64,000 nt of DNA, from positions 62,001 to 126,000 of the forward strand of contig NZ_VIGX01000003.1 in NCBI RefSeq assembly GCF_007858475.1. The letters are read 5' to 3'. Shown here one piece after another: positions 1 to 11,534 of this stretch; positions within the stretch are counted from its first letter, which is position 1; each line of letters begins with the position of its first letter. The notes beneath the pieces were generated by a model. It did no database searches and was not told the DNA's origin. It saw nothing but the letters and a program-made list of their open reading frames with translations. Position numbers and translations under genes: made by a program. The stretch is from Tsukamurella conjunctivitidis (lineage in GTDB: Bacteria > Actinomycetota > Actinomycetes > Mycobacteriales > Mycobacteriaceae).

Positions 1-1235
1 GGTCCTACGACGACGTGCTGCCGTACTTCATCAAGGCCGAGAACAACACCGCCCGGCGCGATGACTTCCACGGCACGCGGGGCCCGCTCAACGTCGAGGA
101 CCGGGTCTACACCCACCCCCTGGTCAGCGCGTGGGTCGAGAGCGCCGTCAGTTCCGGGCTCAAGCCCAACGACGATTTCAACGGCGCCACCCAGGACGGC
201 GCCGGCCTGTACCAGGTCACCTGCAAGGGCGGCCGGCGCTGGTCGACCGACAAGGCCTACATCGAACCGGCGCGGTCGCGGCCGAACCTCACGGTCGCGC
301 TGGGCGCCACCGCCCGGCGGATCGAGTTCGACGGTGACCGCGCCTCGGGGGTGACCTTCAAGCAGCAGGCCGCGGAGCACACCGTGAGCGCCCGCCGGGA
401 GGTGATCCTGTCCGGGGGCGCGATCAACTCGCCGCAGCTGCTGATGCTCTCGGGCATCGGCCCGGCCGAGCACCTGGCCGAGTTCGGTATCGACACCCGG
501 GTGGCCCTCGCCGGCGTGGGGGCCAACCTGCACGATCACCCGATCGTGCCGATCATCTTCGACACCCACGGCGTCAGCGACCTCATGGAGGCGCAGAACC
601 TGCAGAACCTCCTCCGCTGGAAGATCTTCGGCAACGGCCCGCTCGCCTCGAACGGCGGCGAGGCGGGCGGCTTCTACCGCTCCCGCGACGATCTCGAGCA
701 CCCGGACCTGCAGTACCACGTGATGGGCTCGGGCTTCTACGACAACATGCTTCACGAGCCGACCAAGCGCGGCTTCATCTGCGGCCCCACCCTGGTCAAC
801 GTCGCCAGTCGCGGCCAGGTGCGGCTGCGCTCGGCGAACCCCGACTGGCACCCGTCGCTGGAACCGAACTACTTCGACCAGTCGGCGGATCTCGACGCCC
901 TCCTCGCCGGCACCCGGGCCGGCTTCGAGCTGTGCCGGCAGGGTCCGCTCGCGCGCAACCTGGGCAAGCCCTGGCACGTGCCCGAGGATCCGTCCGACGA
1001 CGACTTCCTCGCCTTGATCCGCACATACGGCCAGACGCTCTTCCACCCCGTGGGTACCTGCGCCATGGGGTCCGGCGAGGACGCCGTGGTCGACCCGCAG
1101 CTGCGCGTCCGCGGCACCGAGGGACTGCGCGTCGTGGACGCCTCGGTCATGCCGATGATCACCCGCGGTAACACGAACGCCCCCACCATCATGATCGCCG
1201 AGAAGGCGGCCGACGAGATCAGGAAGTCAGCATGA
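1..1235 (+). CDS. GMC-family alcohol/choline dehydrogenase, 5'-truncated
   Basis: The reading frame is already open at the window edge (codons from base 3, reading S-Y-D-D-V-L-P-Y-F, a conserved internal GMC block), so the N-terminal FAD-binding Rossmann fold lies outside. What remains is the substrate domain and the C-terminal signature: HPVGTCAMG with the catalytic His, and VVDASVMP followed by TRGNTNAPT with the second catalytic His/Asn position. Family members are FAD-dependent oxidases or dehydrogenases of alcohols such as choline. The stop overlaps the start of the following aldehyde dehydrogenase (ATGA), so the two are probably cotranscribed and may carry an alcohol to its acid by way of the aldehyde. 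Choline to betaine is one possibility; the substrate cannot be read from sequence. Confidence 0.9.
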   Translation, partial: SYDDVLPYFIKAENNTARRDDFHGTRGPLNVEDRVYTHPLVSAWVESAVSSGLKPNDDFNGATQDGAGLYQVTCKGGRRWSTDKAYIEPARSRPNLTVALGATARRIEFDGDRASGVTFKQQAAEHTVSARREVILSGGAINSPQLLMLSGIGPAEHLAEFGIDTRVALAGVGANLHDHPIVPIIFDTHGVSDLMEAQNLQNLLRWKIFGNGPLASNGGEAGGFYRSRDDLEHPDLQYHVMGSGFYDNMLHEPTKRGFICGPTLVNVASRGQVRLRSANPDWHPSLEPNYFDQSADLDALLAGTRAGFELCRQGPLARNLGKPWHVPEDPSDDDFLALIRTYGQTLFHPVGTCAMGSGEDAVVDPQLRVRGTEGLRVVDASVMPMITRGNTNAPTIMIAEKAADEIRKSA

Positions 1236-2719
1236 CTGCAGCGAACACGACGACCTTCGACTCCCTCAACCCCCGCACGGGTGACGTGGTCGAGACCTAT
1301 CCCATCCACTCGGCCGACCACGTGCACGCCGTCGTCGCGCGGGCCCGCGAGCAGGCCGACTGGTGGCAGGAGATCGGCTTCGACGGGCGCAAGCAGGCGC
1401 TCAACACCTGGAAGGGCGTGATCACCAGGCGGATCAACCAGCTGGCGCAGATCGTCCACGACGAGACGGGCAAGCCGCACGGCGACGCGCTGCTCGAGGC
1501 CGCGCTCGGCATCGATCATCTCTCGTACGCCGCCTCGCACGCGAAGAAGGTCCTCGGGCCGCGGCGCGTCGGCTCCGGCCTGGTCATGGCGAACCAGTCG
1601 GCGACGGTGCGCTACCACCCGCTCGGAGTGGTCGGCGTGATCGGCCCGTGGAACTACCCCGTCTTCACCCCGATGGGCTCGATCGCCTACGCCCTCGCCG
1701 CCGGCAACGCCGTGGTCTTCAAGCCCTCGGAGTACACCCCCGGCGTCGGGGTCTGGCTGGCCCGCACCTTCGAGGAGGCCGTGGGCCGCCCCGTGCTGCA
1801 GACGGTCACCGGCCTCGGCGAGACCGGCAACGCGCTCTGCACCTCCGGCGTGAACAAGGTCGCGTTCACCGGCTCCACCAACACGGGCAAGAAGGTCATG
1901 GCGGCCTGCGCCGAGACCCTGACGCCCGTGGTGATCGAGGCCGGCGGCAAGGACGCCTTCCTGGTGGACCGCGACGCCGACCTCGACGCCGCCGCGGACG
2001 CCGCGGCGTGGGGCGCGTTCGCCAACGCCGGCCAGACGTGCGTCGGCGTGGAGCGCGTCTACGTGCACAAGGACGTCTACGACCCGTTCCTGGAGAAGCT
2101 GGTCGCGAAGGCCCGCGAGGTCACCGCGAACGACTCGGACGACTCGAAGATCGGTCCGATCACGATGCCGAGCCAGCTGCCGATCATCAAGTCGCACATC
2201 GAGGACGCGCTCGCCCGCGGCGGCCGTGCCCTCGTCGGCGGGATCGACGCGGTCGGCGAGCGCTTCGTCCAGCCGACGGTGCTCGTCGACGTCCCGGAGG
2301 ACTCGATCGCCGTGACGCAGGAGACCTTCGGCCCGACGGTGACCGTCGCCAAGGTGGAGACGATGGACGAGGCCGTCGAGCTCGCCAACGCCACCAAGTA
2401 CGGCCTCGCGGCGACGGTCTTCTCCAAGGCCCGCGGCATGGAGCTGGCGGACCGGATCCGCTCCGGCATGGCCGCGGTGAACGGCATCATCACCTTCGCG
2501 GGCGTGCCGAACCTGCCCTTCGGCGGTGTCGGCGAGTCGGGCTTCGGCCGCATCCACGGCCCCGACGGCCTGCGCGAGTTCACCTACGCCAAGGGCATCG
2601 CCCGCAAGCGCTTCACTCCGCTGCTCAACCTGACGAGCTTCGCGCGCACGGCGGCGCAGGAGGGTCAGCTCACGCAGCTGATGACCCTGCTCCACGGCCG
2701 CGGCGGCACGATCAAGTAG
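1232..2719 (+). CDS. NAD(P)-dependent aldehyde dehydrogenase
   Basis: A 495-residue ALDH superfamily enzyme that oxidises an aldehyde to a carboxylate. The cofactor-binding block GPWNYP lies near residue 136, the general base is Glu236 in [10 protein letters not shown], and the nucleophile is Cys270 in NAGQTCVG, a normal spacing. The EAGGKD block differs from the commoner ELGGKS and resembles the GabD2/coniferyl-aldehyde dehydrogenase branch. Its ATG overlaps the stop of the GMC dehydrogenase, implying translational coupling and a two-step oxidation. Betaine-aldehyde or succinate-semialdehyde activity are both possible. The gene ends 4 bases before the convergent PH-domain gene. Confidence 0.93.
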   Translation: MTAANTTTFDSLNPRTGDVVETYPIHSADHVHAVVARAREQADWWQEIGFDGRKQALNTWKGVITRRINQLAQIVHDETGKPHGDALLEAALGIDHLSYAASHAKKVLGPRRVGSGLVMANQSATVRYHPLGVVGVIGPWNYPVFTPMGSIAYALAAGNAVVFKPSEYTPGVGVWLARTFEEAVGRPVLQTVTGLGETGNALCTSGVNKVAFTGSTNTGKKVMAACAETLTPVVIEAGGKDAFLVDRDADLDAAADAAAWGAFANAGQTCVGVERVYVHKDVYDPFLEKLVAKAREVTANDSDDSKIGPITMPSQLPIIKSHIEDALARGGRALVGGIDAVGERFVQPTVLVDVPEDSIAVTQETFGPTVTVAKVETMDEAVELANATKYGLAATVFSKARGMELADRIRSGMAAVNGIITFAGVPNLPFGGVGESGFGRIHGPDGLREFTYAKGIARKRFTPLLNLTSFARTAAQEGQLTQLMTLLHGRGGTIK

Positions 2720-2723
2720 CGCC

Positions 2724-3179
2724 TCAGCGCTGGTAGACGGCGGCGATCTCGCGGGCGCGGTCCAGCGACTGCACCGCGAGTTCGCCGTCCCGCGCCTGGA
2801 TGGCCCAGATCGCGACGAACTCGTCGCGCGGGAGTTCGAGGTGCGCGAACTGCGCGCCCTCGGGGAACGAGAAGCCCTCGACGATGTCCCACGGGTAGGT
2901 GTTCTCATTCAGAAGGTTGCGCACCGACACCCCGTCGGGACCGAGGCGCAGCCGCGGGCGGGCGAACAGGAGCGAACCGCCCGCCAGGATCAGGCCGATC
3001 ACGACCATGCCGATCTGGTCGGACAGCCGGAAGGTGAGCCCCGAGTCGCCACCGGCCTTGAGCAGCCAGGCGACGAAGGCGTGGCCCAGGACCAGCACCA
3101 CGGCGAAGGACCAGGCGTAGATCTTGATCTTGCGCGGGGTCACGTCGAGCACGGGCTGCGTGGTGGCGTCGGTCATCAC
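2724..3179 (-). CDS. PH-domain membrane protein (Rv1417-like)
   Basis: 151 residues. Two hydrophobic helices (about residues 23-42 and 53-70) precede a C-terminal bacterial PH-like domain with a LGPDGVSVRN strand, a conserved PWDIVEGFSFP segment and LPRDEFVAIWAIQ. M. tuberculosis has a protein of this type (Rv1417) directly after ribH, and here it also follows the lumazine synthases on the same strand. The start is the ATG at 3179; a second ATG follows immediately. The molecular role is unknown. The conserved place at the end of the riboflavin operon suggests cotranscription, but no enzymatic residues are visible. Confidence 0.8.
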   Translation of the reverse strand: MMTDATTQPVLDVTPRKIKIYAWSFAVVLVLGHAFVAWLLKAGGDSGLTFRLSDQIGMVVIGLILAGGSLLFARPRLRLGPDGVSVRNLLNENTYPWDIVEGFSFPEGAQFAHLELPRDEFVAIWAIQARDGELAVQSLDRAREIAAVYQR

Positions 3180-3229
3180 GCGGCCATTCTACGTAAACCG
3201 GACCGTGGGTCGCCGCGCACGTGTGTCGG

Positions 3230-5396
<2,167 letters not shown>

Positions 5397-5398
5397 GG

Positions 5399-6031
5399 CT
5401 ACTTCTCCTCCTCGCGCCCGGCGAAACCGGTCAGGCGCTCGACGTACTTGGCGACGATGTCGACTTCGAGGTTGACGACGGTGCCGGGCTCGGCCCCACC
5501 GAGGTTGGTCAGCTCGAGGGTGGTGGGGATGAGCGAGACCTCGAACCAGTGCTGCGCGTCGTCGCCGGTCACCCCCTGCCCCAGTGCGGAGACGGTGAGC
5601 GAGACGCCGTCGATGGTGATGGAGCCCTTCTCCACGACGTAGCGGGCCAGCTGCTCCGGCAGGGCGAGGCGCACGACCGTCCAGTGCTCGGACGGGCTCA
5701 GGCTCAGGACGTGGCCGGTGCCGTCGACGTGGCCCTGGACGATGTGGCCGCCGAGACGGGAGTTCACGGCGGCGGCGCGCTCGAGGTTGACGCGGTCGCC
5801 GGGGCCGAGTTTGCTCAGCGAGCTGCGACGGAGCGATTCCTCCATGACATCGGCGGTGAACGCACCGCCCTCGACCGTGACGACCGTGAGGCAGACACCG
5901 TTGACCGCGATCGAATCGCCGTGTTTCGCATCGGAGGTGACGAGATCGCCCTGGACCGTGAATCGGGCCGCATCCGGGAGATCCTCGCGGGCGGTGATCA
6001 CGCCCAGCTCTTCGACGATGCCGGTGAACAT
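5399..6031 (-). CDS. ribE: riboflavin synthase alpha chain
   Basis: 210 residues built from two homologous lumazine-binding barrels. The first begins [10 protein letters not shown] and the second contains [20 protein letters not shown]. The enzyme dismutates two molecules of 6,7-dimethyl-8-ribityllumazine to riboflavin. The start is the ATG at 6031, with AGGAG about 9 bases upstream; the family always begins MFTG. It is the first gene after the FMN riboswitch, about 60 bases downstream, so the ribE-ribBA-ribH-ribH2 group is the unit the switch controls. The stop is 2 bases from the ribBA start. Confidence 0.96.
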   Translation of the reverse strand: MFTGIVEELGVITAREDLPDAARFTVQGDLVTSDAKHGDSIAVNGVCLTVVTVEGGAFTADVMEESLRRSSLSKLGPGDRVNLERAAAVNSRLGGHIVQGHVDGTGHVLSLSPSEHWTVVRLALPEQLARYVVEKGSITIDGVSLTVSALGQGVTGDDAQHWFEVSLIPTTLELTNLGGAEPGTVVNLEVDIVAKYVERLTGFAGREEEK

Positions 6032-6092
6032 CCGCCGCTCCTGCCACTTCGGCCTCAGGGCGGCACGACGACGCGGGAACGACCCGCGTAGT

Positions 6093-6243
6093 TCTCTTTC
6101 ATCCGGACTATGACCGTCGGCTCCGGGATCGCACCGGAATCTGCTGACCCCCACCTCGCGGTGGGGCGCTCGCGGGCTCGAACACCGGGATCGCCCGGAG
6201 TCCATCACCGCCGGTGGGGAATCGCACCCCGCCCTGAGAACTT
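6093..6243 (-). promoter_or_regulatory. FMN riboswitch (RFN element)
   Basis: Read on the minus strand the segment carries the RFN core in order: a 5' arm TTCTCAGGGCGGGGTG, CCCCACCGGCGGTGAT, AGCCCGCGAGC, GGTCAGCAGATTCCGGTG, and the closing GAGCCGACGGTCATAGTCC followed by GGATGAAAGAGAAC. These are the conserved blocks of the FMN-binding six-way junction. It lies between a promoter at about 6246-6281 and the ribE start at 6031. FMN binding should lower expression of ribE and the genes after it. With no poly-U terminator visible, control at translation or by Rho is more likely than intrinsic termination. Confidence 0.95.
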
Positions 6244-6245
6244 CC

Positions 6246-6281
6246 GCTTCCGAAGGTAGCACTCGTTCGCCGTGCCCCCAA
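6246..6281 (-). promoter_or_regulatory. promoter of the ribE operon
   Basis: On the minus strand TTGGGG (6281-6276) and TACCTT (6258-6253) are 17 bases apart. Transcription would start near 6246, just before the first conserved helix of the riboswitch. The -35 hexamer overlaps a 13-base inverted repeat, CCCAA-GTG-TTGGG (6277-6289), which may be an operator. The position shows that ribE-ribBA-ribH can be transcribed independently of rpe-ribD. Confidence 0.5.
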
Positions 6282-6320
6282 GTGTTGGGTTCACGTCGAA
6301 CGAAAGGGAAGGTCCGCGGG

Positions 6321-7307
6321 TCAGCGCAGCAACGTGAGCAGGACGTCGTCGCCGACGCGTTCGACGGCGTGCATCCGCATCCGGAGCGCATCGCCGAGCG
6401 TGCCGACACCGGGGACGGTGAGGGCGGGCAGGCCGGCACCGAGGAGAACCGGGGCGATGTACGCCTGCACCCGGTCGACGAGGCCTGCGGCGAGGAAGGC
6501 GCCGATCACGTGCGAGCCGCCCTCGACCTGCACGTTGACCGCGTCGCCCGCCGCCGCGAGGGCATCCTCGGGACGGTGCGTGCGCACGTGGATCGCCTCG
6601 CCCGGGCCGGTGAGGACGGCGGCCTGCGCAGGAATCGACCGCTCCCCCATGACGATTCGCGTCGGTTGGTGCGGATGGAGCGATCCGTCGGGGCGGCGGG
6701 CGGTGAGTGCGGGATCGTCGGCGACAACCGTGCCCGTGCCCACGATGATCGCGTCGAGCTGGGCGCGCTCGGCGTGCGCGCGCTCGCGCGCCGCGGGGCC
6801 CGTGATCCACTTGCTCGTGCCGTCGGGGGCGGCGATCCGGCCGTCGACGGTGGCCGCGATCTTGACCGTGACCATCGGGCGGCCGTGGCGTTGCCGGAAC
6901 AGCCATTCGGTGAGCGGCCACGGCTCGGTCTCGAGGTGCTCCACCTCGAGACCGGCCTTGCGCAGGGTCTGCGCGCCACCGGCGGCGAGCGGGTTGGGGT
7001 CGGCCAGGGCGTAGGCGACGCGCACGATCCCGGCGGCGAGGAGCGCCTGCGTGCAGGGGCCGGTGCGGCCGGTGTGATCGCACGGCTCCAGGGTGACGAC
7101 GGCGGTGCCACCGCGCGCCGCCTCCCCCGCCTCGGCCAGGGCCACGACCTCCGCATGCGGCCCACCCGCGGGCGCGGTCCGGCCCCGTCCGGCCACGGTG
7201 CCGTCGGCGGCGAGGATCACCGCCCCGACGGGCGGGTTGGGCGTGCTCGTCCCCCGAGCGGCCACCGATTCCTCGACGGCGAGCGCGAGTGCGTCCTGCA
7301 GGTCCAC
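6321..7307 (-). CDS. ribD: bifunctional deaminase/reductase for riboflavin synthesis
   Basis: 328 residues. The N-terminal cytidine-deaminase-like domain has zinc ligands in GGPHAEVVAL and TLEPCDHTGRTGPC. The C-terminal reductase domain starts near RPMVTVKIAATVDGRI and contains SKWITG and the NVQVEGG segment. It deaminates 2,5-diamino-6-ribosylamino-pyrimidinone phosphate and then reduces the ribosyl side chain with NADPH. The start is the GTG at 7307, 2 bases after the rpe stop, giving VDLQDALALAV; no better start exists without running into rpe. It is upstream of the riboswitch and so probably depends on the rpe promoter rather than FMN. Confidence 0.94.
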   Translation of the reverse strand: MDLQDALALAVEESVAARGTSTPNPPVGAVILAADGTVAGRGRTAPAGGPHAEVVALAEAGEAARGGTAVVTLEPCDHTGRTGPCTQALLAAGIVRVAYALADPNPLAAGGAQTLRKAGLEVEHLETEPWPLTEWLFRQRHGRPMVTVKIAATVDGRIAAPDGTSKWITGPAARERAHAERAQLDAIIVGTGTVVADDPALTARRPDGSLHPHQPTRIVMGERSIPAQAAVLTGPGEAIHVRTHRPEDALAAAGDAVNVQVEGGSHVIGAFLAAGLVDRVQAYIAPVLLGAGLPALTVPGVGTLGDALRMRMHAVERVGDDVLLTLLR

Positions 7308-7309
7308 CG

Positions 7310-7987
7310 TCAGCCGCGGGGCACGGCGGCGGCCTGAGCGCGGAGCTTGCGCACCGCCTCCGCCGGGTCGGCGGCGTTGTAGACGGCGGATCCGGCGACG
7401 AAGCAGTCGACGCCGGCTGCGGCGGCCTGCTCGATGGTGTCGGCGTTGATGCCGCCGTCGATCTCGACCAGCAGCCGCAGCTCCCCGGAATCGACGAGGC
7501 GGCGCGCCTGCCGCGCCTTGTCCAGCACGTCGGCGATGAAGGACTGACCGCCGAAGCCCGGCTCGACACTCATCACCAGCAGGGTGTCGAAGCTCTTGAG
7601 GATCTCGGCGTAGGGCTCGAAGGCGGTGCCGGGCTTGATCGCGAGGCCGGCCTTGCCGCCCGCGGCGCGGATGTCCTTGGCGACGGCCACCGGATCGCCG
7701 GTGGCCTCGGCGTGGAAGGTCACGTTGTACGCCCCGGCCTCGGCGTACGGCGGCGCCCACCGCGCGGGGTCGTCGATCATCAGGTGGCAGTCCAGCGGGA
7801 TGGTCGTGGCCTTCAGCAGGCTCTGCACGACGGGCAGCCCGAGGGTGAGGTTCGGGACGAAGTGGTTGTCCATCACGTCGACGTGCACCCAGTCGGCGCC
7901 TTCCGGCCCGCCCACGGCCTCGACTTCGGCCCCGAGCCGGGCGAAGTCGGCGGAGAGGATGGACGGCGCGATCATCGGCGAGGACAT
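7310..7987 (-). CDS. rpe: ribulose-phosphate 3-epimerase
   Basis: 225 residues, a TIM-barrel enzyme interconverting D-ribulose 5-phosphate and D-xylulose 5-phosphate. Metal and catalytic residues are visible in [45 protein letters not shown] and EIDGGI. The ATG at 7987 (MSSPMIAPS) is preferred over the ATG at 7996 because a TACAAT box ends 7 bases before it and no Shine-Dalgarno is present, which fits a leaderless mRNA. It precedes ribD by 2 bases, so pentose-phosphate supply for riboflavin is cotranscribed, as in M. tuberculosis. Confidence 0.94.
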   Translation of the reverse strand: MSSPMIAPSILSADFARLGAEVEAVGGPEGADWVHVDVMDNHFVPNLTLGLPVVQSLLKATTIPLDCHLMIDDPARWAPPYAEAGAYNVTFHAEATGDPVAVAKDIRAAGGKAGLAIKPGTAFEPYAEILKSFDTLLVMSVEPGFGGQSFIADVLDKARQARRLVDSGELRLLVEIDGGINADTIEQAAAAGVDCFVAGSAVYNAADPAEAVRKLRAQAAAVPRG

Positions 7988-7994
7988 GCGCAGC

Positions 7995-8000
7995 ATTGTA
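7995..8000 (-). promoter_or_regulatory. -10 box TACAAT of rpe (leaderless type)
   Basis: TACAAT on the minus strand leaves 7 bases before the rpe ATG at 7987, so transcription would start at or next to the start codon. A weak -35 (GGGACC, ending 17 bases upstream) is the only other element. The box overlaps the alternative ATG at 7996, which argues against that start. Confidence 0.45.
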
Positions 8001-8060
8001 GGTCGTGGACGCGCAGCGGTCCCCTGATGCCGCCGCTCGCCACGCCGGATCGCCACTGCA

Positions 8061-8103
8061 TTGAATTCGACTAATCACTTTAGTAACATCAGCATCATTA
8101 GTC
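8061..8103 (+). promoter_or_regulatory. promoter with inverted repeat for the LGFP-repeat gene
   Basis: TTGAAT (8061-8066) and TAACAT (8084-8089) are separated by 17 bases. A perfect 7-base inverted repeat GACTAAT (8069-8075) / ATTAGTC (8097-8103) brackets the -10 region, starting in the spacer and ending past the predicted start near 8096. The patch is conspicuously AT-rich compared with its surroundings. The repeat is a candidate operator. Confidence 0.5.
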
Positions 8104-8144
8104 ACACGGGTAACTCTCGTGCCGTCGATTGTTGAGAGGTCGTC

Positions 8145-9083
8145 ATGCGGATCGCACGCACCACCTTGACCACGTTCGTGGCGGTCGCCGCGGCCACCGT
8201 CTTCGCCGCGGGTCCCGCCCTGGCCGATCCCGCCGTGCCGGCGGTCCCCGTCGCCCCCGCGGCCCCTGCGGCCCCTGCCGCCGCTCCCGCCGCAGCCCCT
8301 GCCGCAGCCCCTGCCGCCGCTCCCGCAGCCGCTGCGCCCGGCGCGGCGAGCACCCCGCTCGTCTCCACCGCGAACGCGGTCCCGGCGTCCGCACAGCCCG
8401 CGCTGACGGAGCTGGCGAAGATCCCGGGCGTGCAGCAGATCCTGGCGACCGGCCAGTTGCCCACGACCGACGTCGCGACGCTGGTCAAGATGTTCGGCAG
8501 CGATCCGAACGCGCAGAAGCTCCTCGGTCAGCTGCTCGCCGGCCAGGCCGCGGCGACCACCCCCGCCGCCGACACCACGCCCGACGAGCCGCTGAAGTTC
8601 GCGGTCACCGGGGCGATCAAGGACACCTTCACCAAGGACGGCGGCCAGAAGAAGTACGGCCAGCCGCTGGGCGTGGAGAAGGACGTCGCGGGCGGTTCCA
8701 AGGTGCAGGAGTTCACCAACGGGACCATCTACTGGAATCCGAAGGTGAACGGCGGCAAGGCCGCCGGCGTCACGGGCGCCATCCGCGACCTGTACCTCAA
8801 GCAGGGTGGCCCCACCGGCAAGCTGGGCTTCCCGCTGATGAGCGAGCTCTCCGTCGGCGGCGCCACCGCCGGTTCCGTGGCGGGCGCTTACAACGACTTC
8901 CAGAACGGCTCGATCGTCTGGTCGCCCGAGGCGGGCGCGCACGTCGTCTCCGGCAAGATCAAGGACCAGTGGGTCAAGGGCGGCGGCGCGTTCGGCATGG
9001 GCTACCCGAAGGGTGACGCGAAGCCGGGTCCCGGCGGCGTCCTCACCCAGGAGTTCTCGAAGGGCGGCGTCCTCAAGGGCTGA
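8145..9083 (+). CDS. secreted LGFP-repeat cell-envelope protein
   Basis: 312 residues. A Sec signal peptide (MRIARTTLTTFVAVAAATV, cleavage expected after ALA at about residue 27) is followed by a low-complexity Pro-Ala stretch (about 28-68), a short helical segment, and three LGFP-type repeats between about 150 and 300, each of the form GAI+D-x-(Y/W)-GG-x-x-G-x-(L/M)G-(F/Y/V)P. LGFP repeats occur in mycolata surface proteins, including some mycolyltransferases, and are thought to help anchor proteins to the cell wall. No catalytic domain is visible. GAGAGG lies 5 bases before the ATG. It is monocistronic and ends in a strong hairpin. Confidence 0.85.
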   Translation: MRIARTTLTTFVAVAAATVFAAGPALADPAVPAVPVAPAAPAAPAAAPAAAPAAAPAAAPAAAAPGAASTPLVSTANAVPASAQPALTELAKIPGVQQILATGQLPTTDVATLVKMFGSDPNAQKLLGQLLAGQAAATTPAADTTPDEPLKFAVTGAIKDTFTKDGGQKKYGQPLGVEKDVAGGSKVQEFTNGTIYWNPKVNGGKAAGVTGAIRDLYLKQGGPTGKLGFPLMSELSVGGATAGSVAGAYNDFQNGSIVWSPEAGAHVVSGKIKDQWVKGGGAFGMGYPKGDAKPGPGGVLTQEFSKGGVLKG

Positions 9084-9103
9084 CGCCCCGACCGCAGCAG
9101 ACA

Positions 9104-9142
9104 CGAACGGCCCGCCTCCGGCTCTCGGAAGCGGGCCGTTCG
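9104..9142. terminator. bidirectional hairpin terminator
   Basis: CGAACGGCCCGC (9104-9115) and GCGGGCCGTTCG (9131-9142) form a perfect 12-bp stem with a 15-base loop, between the convergent LGFP gene and rsmB. It has no U-tract, as is usual for actinobacterial terminators. Confidence 0.7.
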
Positions 9143-9147
9143 CCGTC

Positions 9148-10602
9148 TCAGCGCTTACGGAGCGCCTGGAAGAACATCCCGTCGGTGCCGTGCAGATGCG
9201 GCCAGAGCTGCACGTGCGGGCCGTCGCCCAGCGCCAGGTCTGTTTCCGGAACCAGCGGGCGCGTGTCGATCCGCTCCAGTCCGGCGGTCGCCAGCAGGTC
9301 GTCGTCACCGACGATGCCCAGCGTCTCGGCGACGTGCGGCGAGCAGGTCGCGTAGAGCACGACGCCGCCCGGCCGGGTGAGCGCCGCGGCCGCGGTCAGG
9401 AGTTCCCGTTGCAGCACCGCGAGGCCCTCGACGTCCGACGGCTGCTTGCGCCACCGCGCCTCGGGGCGCCGCCGCAGCGCGCCGATGCCCGAGCACGGCG
9501 CGTCGACCAGCACGCGGTCGTAGCCCGGCTCGAGCCCGGATTCGCGGCCGTCGGCGACGTGCACGTCGACCGGTAGCCCTGTCACCGCCTTCCGGACCAG
9601 CTCGGCGCGGTGCTCGGCCGGCTCCACGGCGTCGACCCGCGCGCCGTCGATCGCGGCGAGCGCGCCCAGCAGGGCAGCCTTGCCACCCGGTCCGGCGCAG
9701 AGGTCGAGCCAGCGGCCGGCGTCGGCGCCCTCGAGCGGCGCGACGGCCGCGGCCCGGGCGACGAGCTGGCTGCCCTCGTCCTGCACGCCGGCGAGGCCGT
9801 CGCGGACGGGCTCGAGCGCACCCGGATCCCCGCCGGGCAGGTACACGGCGTAGGGCGAGAGCCGGCCGATCTCGCCCTCGACGATGAGCGCCAGTTCGTC
9901 GGCCGAGATCTCCCCCGGTCGCGCGACGAGGTGCACGGGCGGCCGGGCGTCGTCGGAGGCGAGCAGCGCCTGCAGCTGCCCCATCGAGTTGATGCCGTTG
10001 GCCCGCAGGGACTCCCAGAAGGCCTCGGCGATCCAGCGCGGATGCGCGTACTGCATCGCCAGGTGCCCGAGGAGATCGTCGGCGGCGGGCGGCGCGACCC
10101 GGGCGACCCAGGTGTCCTCGTCATCGCGCGAGACCTTGCGCAGCACCGCGTTGACGAAGCCGGACGCGCCGCGCCCGGAGGTCTCCTTCACGGAGTCCAC
10201 CGTCTCGGAGACGGCGGCGTGGGCGCCCACCCGGGTGCGGAGCAGTTGGTAGACGCCGAGCCGCAGCGCGTCGAGCACGGGGCCGTCGATGTCGGCCGTC
10301 GAGCGCCCGGAGGCGTTCTCGATCACCGCGTCGAGCAGGCCCTGCGCACGGCAGGTGCCGTAGGTGAGCTCCGTCGCGAAGGCGGCATCGCGCCCCTTGA
10401 GCCTCGCTTCGCGCAGCAGGCCGGGCAGCACGAGGTTCGCGTACGCACCGCGCTCACGAACCGCGGCGAGGGTCTGCAGCGCGGCGCTGCGGGCGGGATC
10501 GGTCCCCGCCGGACTCGGGCGGTTCTTCCCCGCCGGACTCGGGCGGTTCTTCTCCGCCGGACTCGGGCGGTTCTTCTCCGCCGGACTCGGGCGATGCTTC
10601 AC
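9148..10602 (-). CDS. rsmB: 16S rRNA m5C967 methyltransferase (RsmB/Sun family)
   Basis: 484 residues. After an unusual tail, residues about 35-165 form the NusB-like RNA-binding domain, and the C-terminal half is a SAM-dependent methyltransferase with [17 protein letters not shown] and the two catalytic cysteines in [16 protein letters not shown] and [11 protein letters not shown]. The start is the GTG at 10602, overlapping the fmt stop as GTGA, as in the fmt-fmu pair of mycobacteria. Residues 4-33 are four copies of R-P-S-P-A-(E/G)-K-N encoded by a 24-base tandem repeat. This is a lineage-specific extension and could instead mean that the real start is further downstream. Confidence 0.92.
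   Translation of the reverse strand: MKHRPSPAEKNRPSPAEKNRPSPAGKNRPSPAGTDPARSAALQTLAAVRERGAYANLVLPGLLREARLKGRDAAFATELTYGTCRAQGLLDAVIENASGRSTADIDGPVLDALRLGVYQLLRTRVGAHAAVSETVDSVKETSGRGASGFVNAVLRKVSRDDEDTWVARVAPPAADDLLGHLAMQYAHPRWIAEAFWESLRANGINSMGQLQALLASDDARPPVHLVARPGEISADELALIVEGEIGRLSPYAVYLPGGDPGALEPVRDGLAGVQDEGSQLVARAAAVAPLEGADAGRWLDLCAGPGGKAALLGALAAIDGARVDAVEPAEHRAELVRKAVTGLPVDVHVADGRESGLEPGYDRVLVDAPCSGIGALRRRPEARWRKQPSDVEGLAVLQRELLTAAAALTRPGGVVLYATCSPHVAETLGIVGDDDLLATAGLERIDTRPLVPETDLALGDGPHVQLWPHLHGTDGMFFQALRKR
10507..10597. repeat. 24-bp tandem repeat at the 5' end of rsmB
   Basis: Three full units (10507-10530, 10531-10554, 10555-10578) and a partial fourth (10579-10597) are identical except for one transition per unit and the divergent end. 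The period is 24 bases, so copy changes keep the frame. On the minus strand each unit encodes N-R-P-S-P-A-(E/G)-K. Confidence 0.95.
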
Positions 10603-11534
10603 TGTTCGACTCCGATGATCGTGCCGTCCTCGATGCGCGCGCCCCGCGCCCAATCGGCGGCGGGCATGGGCTTCTTCCCCGGGGGCTGCACGGTGCCCAG
10701 GCGCAGCGCGGCGGTCGCGGTGCCGACGAAGACCGCGCGCTTGGTCACCCGGAGCTCGCCGGGAGCGAGCCCCGTCGTCTCCCCGTCGACGACCGCCGGG
10801 CCCAGCTTGAGCCGTGCCTCGCCGAAGGGCACCCACGCACCGGGCGCGTCGGTCATGGCGCGGATGTGCCGGTCGACGGCGCCGGCGGGCCGATCGAACC
10901 GCACCCGGGCGCTGTCGACGGTGACCTTGGGCGCGTGCGAGACGCCGTCCGGCGACTGGGGCTGCGCCTGCAGCGCCCCGGCCTCCACCCCGTCGACGGT
11001 GCGCGTGAGCAGCTCCGCGCCGTGCTCTGCCAGTCGCGCGAGCAGCGCCGTCGCGGTGTCGTCGGGCCGGATCCGCTCGGTGAGCACGCCGAACACCGGG
11101 CCCGTATCCAGGCCCGCCTCGATCCGGAAGGTGGACGCGCCGGTGACCTCGTCGCCGGCCTCGAGGGCGGCCTGCACGGGCGCCGCGCCGCGCCAGGCGG
11201 GCAGCAGGGAGAAGTGCAGGTTGATCCAGCCGTGCGCCGGGACGTCCAGCAGGTCGGGCGGAATCATCCCGCCGTACGCCACCACCGGGCAGCAGTCGGG
11301 TGCCAGTTCGACGATCGCGGCCCGCGCCTGCGGATCGCGCAGCGTGGCGGGGGTGAGCACCGGGATCCCCGCCTCGTCCGCGACCTGCCCGACGGGCGAG
11401 CGCCGCACGCCGCGGCCGCGGCCGGAGCGGGCGTCGGGACGGGTCAGCACGCCGACGACTTCGTGACCGGAGTCGAGCAGCGCGCGCAGCGCCGGAACGG
11501 CGGGCTCGGGAGTACCCGCGAACAGCAGCCGCAT
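10599..11534 (-). CDS. fmt: methionyl-tRNA formyltransferase
   Basis: 311 residues. It formylates the initiator Met-tRNA using 10-formyl-tetrahydrofolate. The N-terminal formyltransferase domain starts [19 protein letters not shown] and carries the catalytic Asn/His block [19 protein letters not shown] and the Asp of EAGLDTGPV; the C-terminal OB-like domain follows from about residue 205. The ATG at 11534 overlaps the def stop by one base (TGATG). The pairing with def, the enzyme that removes the formyl group, is the classic arrangement. Confidence 0.96.
   Translation of the reverse strand: MRLLFAGTPEPAVPALRALLDSGHEVVGVLTRPDARSGRGRGVRRSPVGQVADEAGIPVLTPATLRDPQARAAIVELAPDCCPVVAYGGMIPPDLLDVPAHGWINLHFSLLPAWRGAAPVQAALEAGDEVTGASTFRIEAGLDTGPVFGVLTERIRPDDTATALLARLAEHGAELLTRTVDGVEAGALQAQPQSPDGVSHAPKVTVDSARVRFDRPAGAVDRHIRAMTDAPGAWVPFGEARLKLGPAVVDGETTGLAPGELRVTKRAVFVGTATAALRLGTVQPPGKKPMPAADWARGARIEDGTIIGVEQ

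Noticed and set aside
869-2908. Long minus-strand frame opposite the GMC and aldehyde dehydrogenase genes
   Set aside because: Low-complexity Arg/Ala/Gly translation complementary to two well-supported genes.
8260-8335. Short GC-rich repeats that might suggest a CRISPR-like or regulatory array
   Set aside because: They are the codons of a Pro-Ala-rich linker in the LGFP protein; spacing and content are not array-like.
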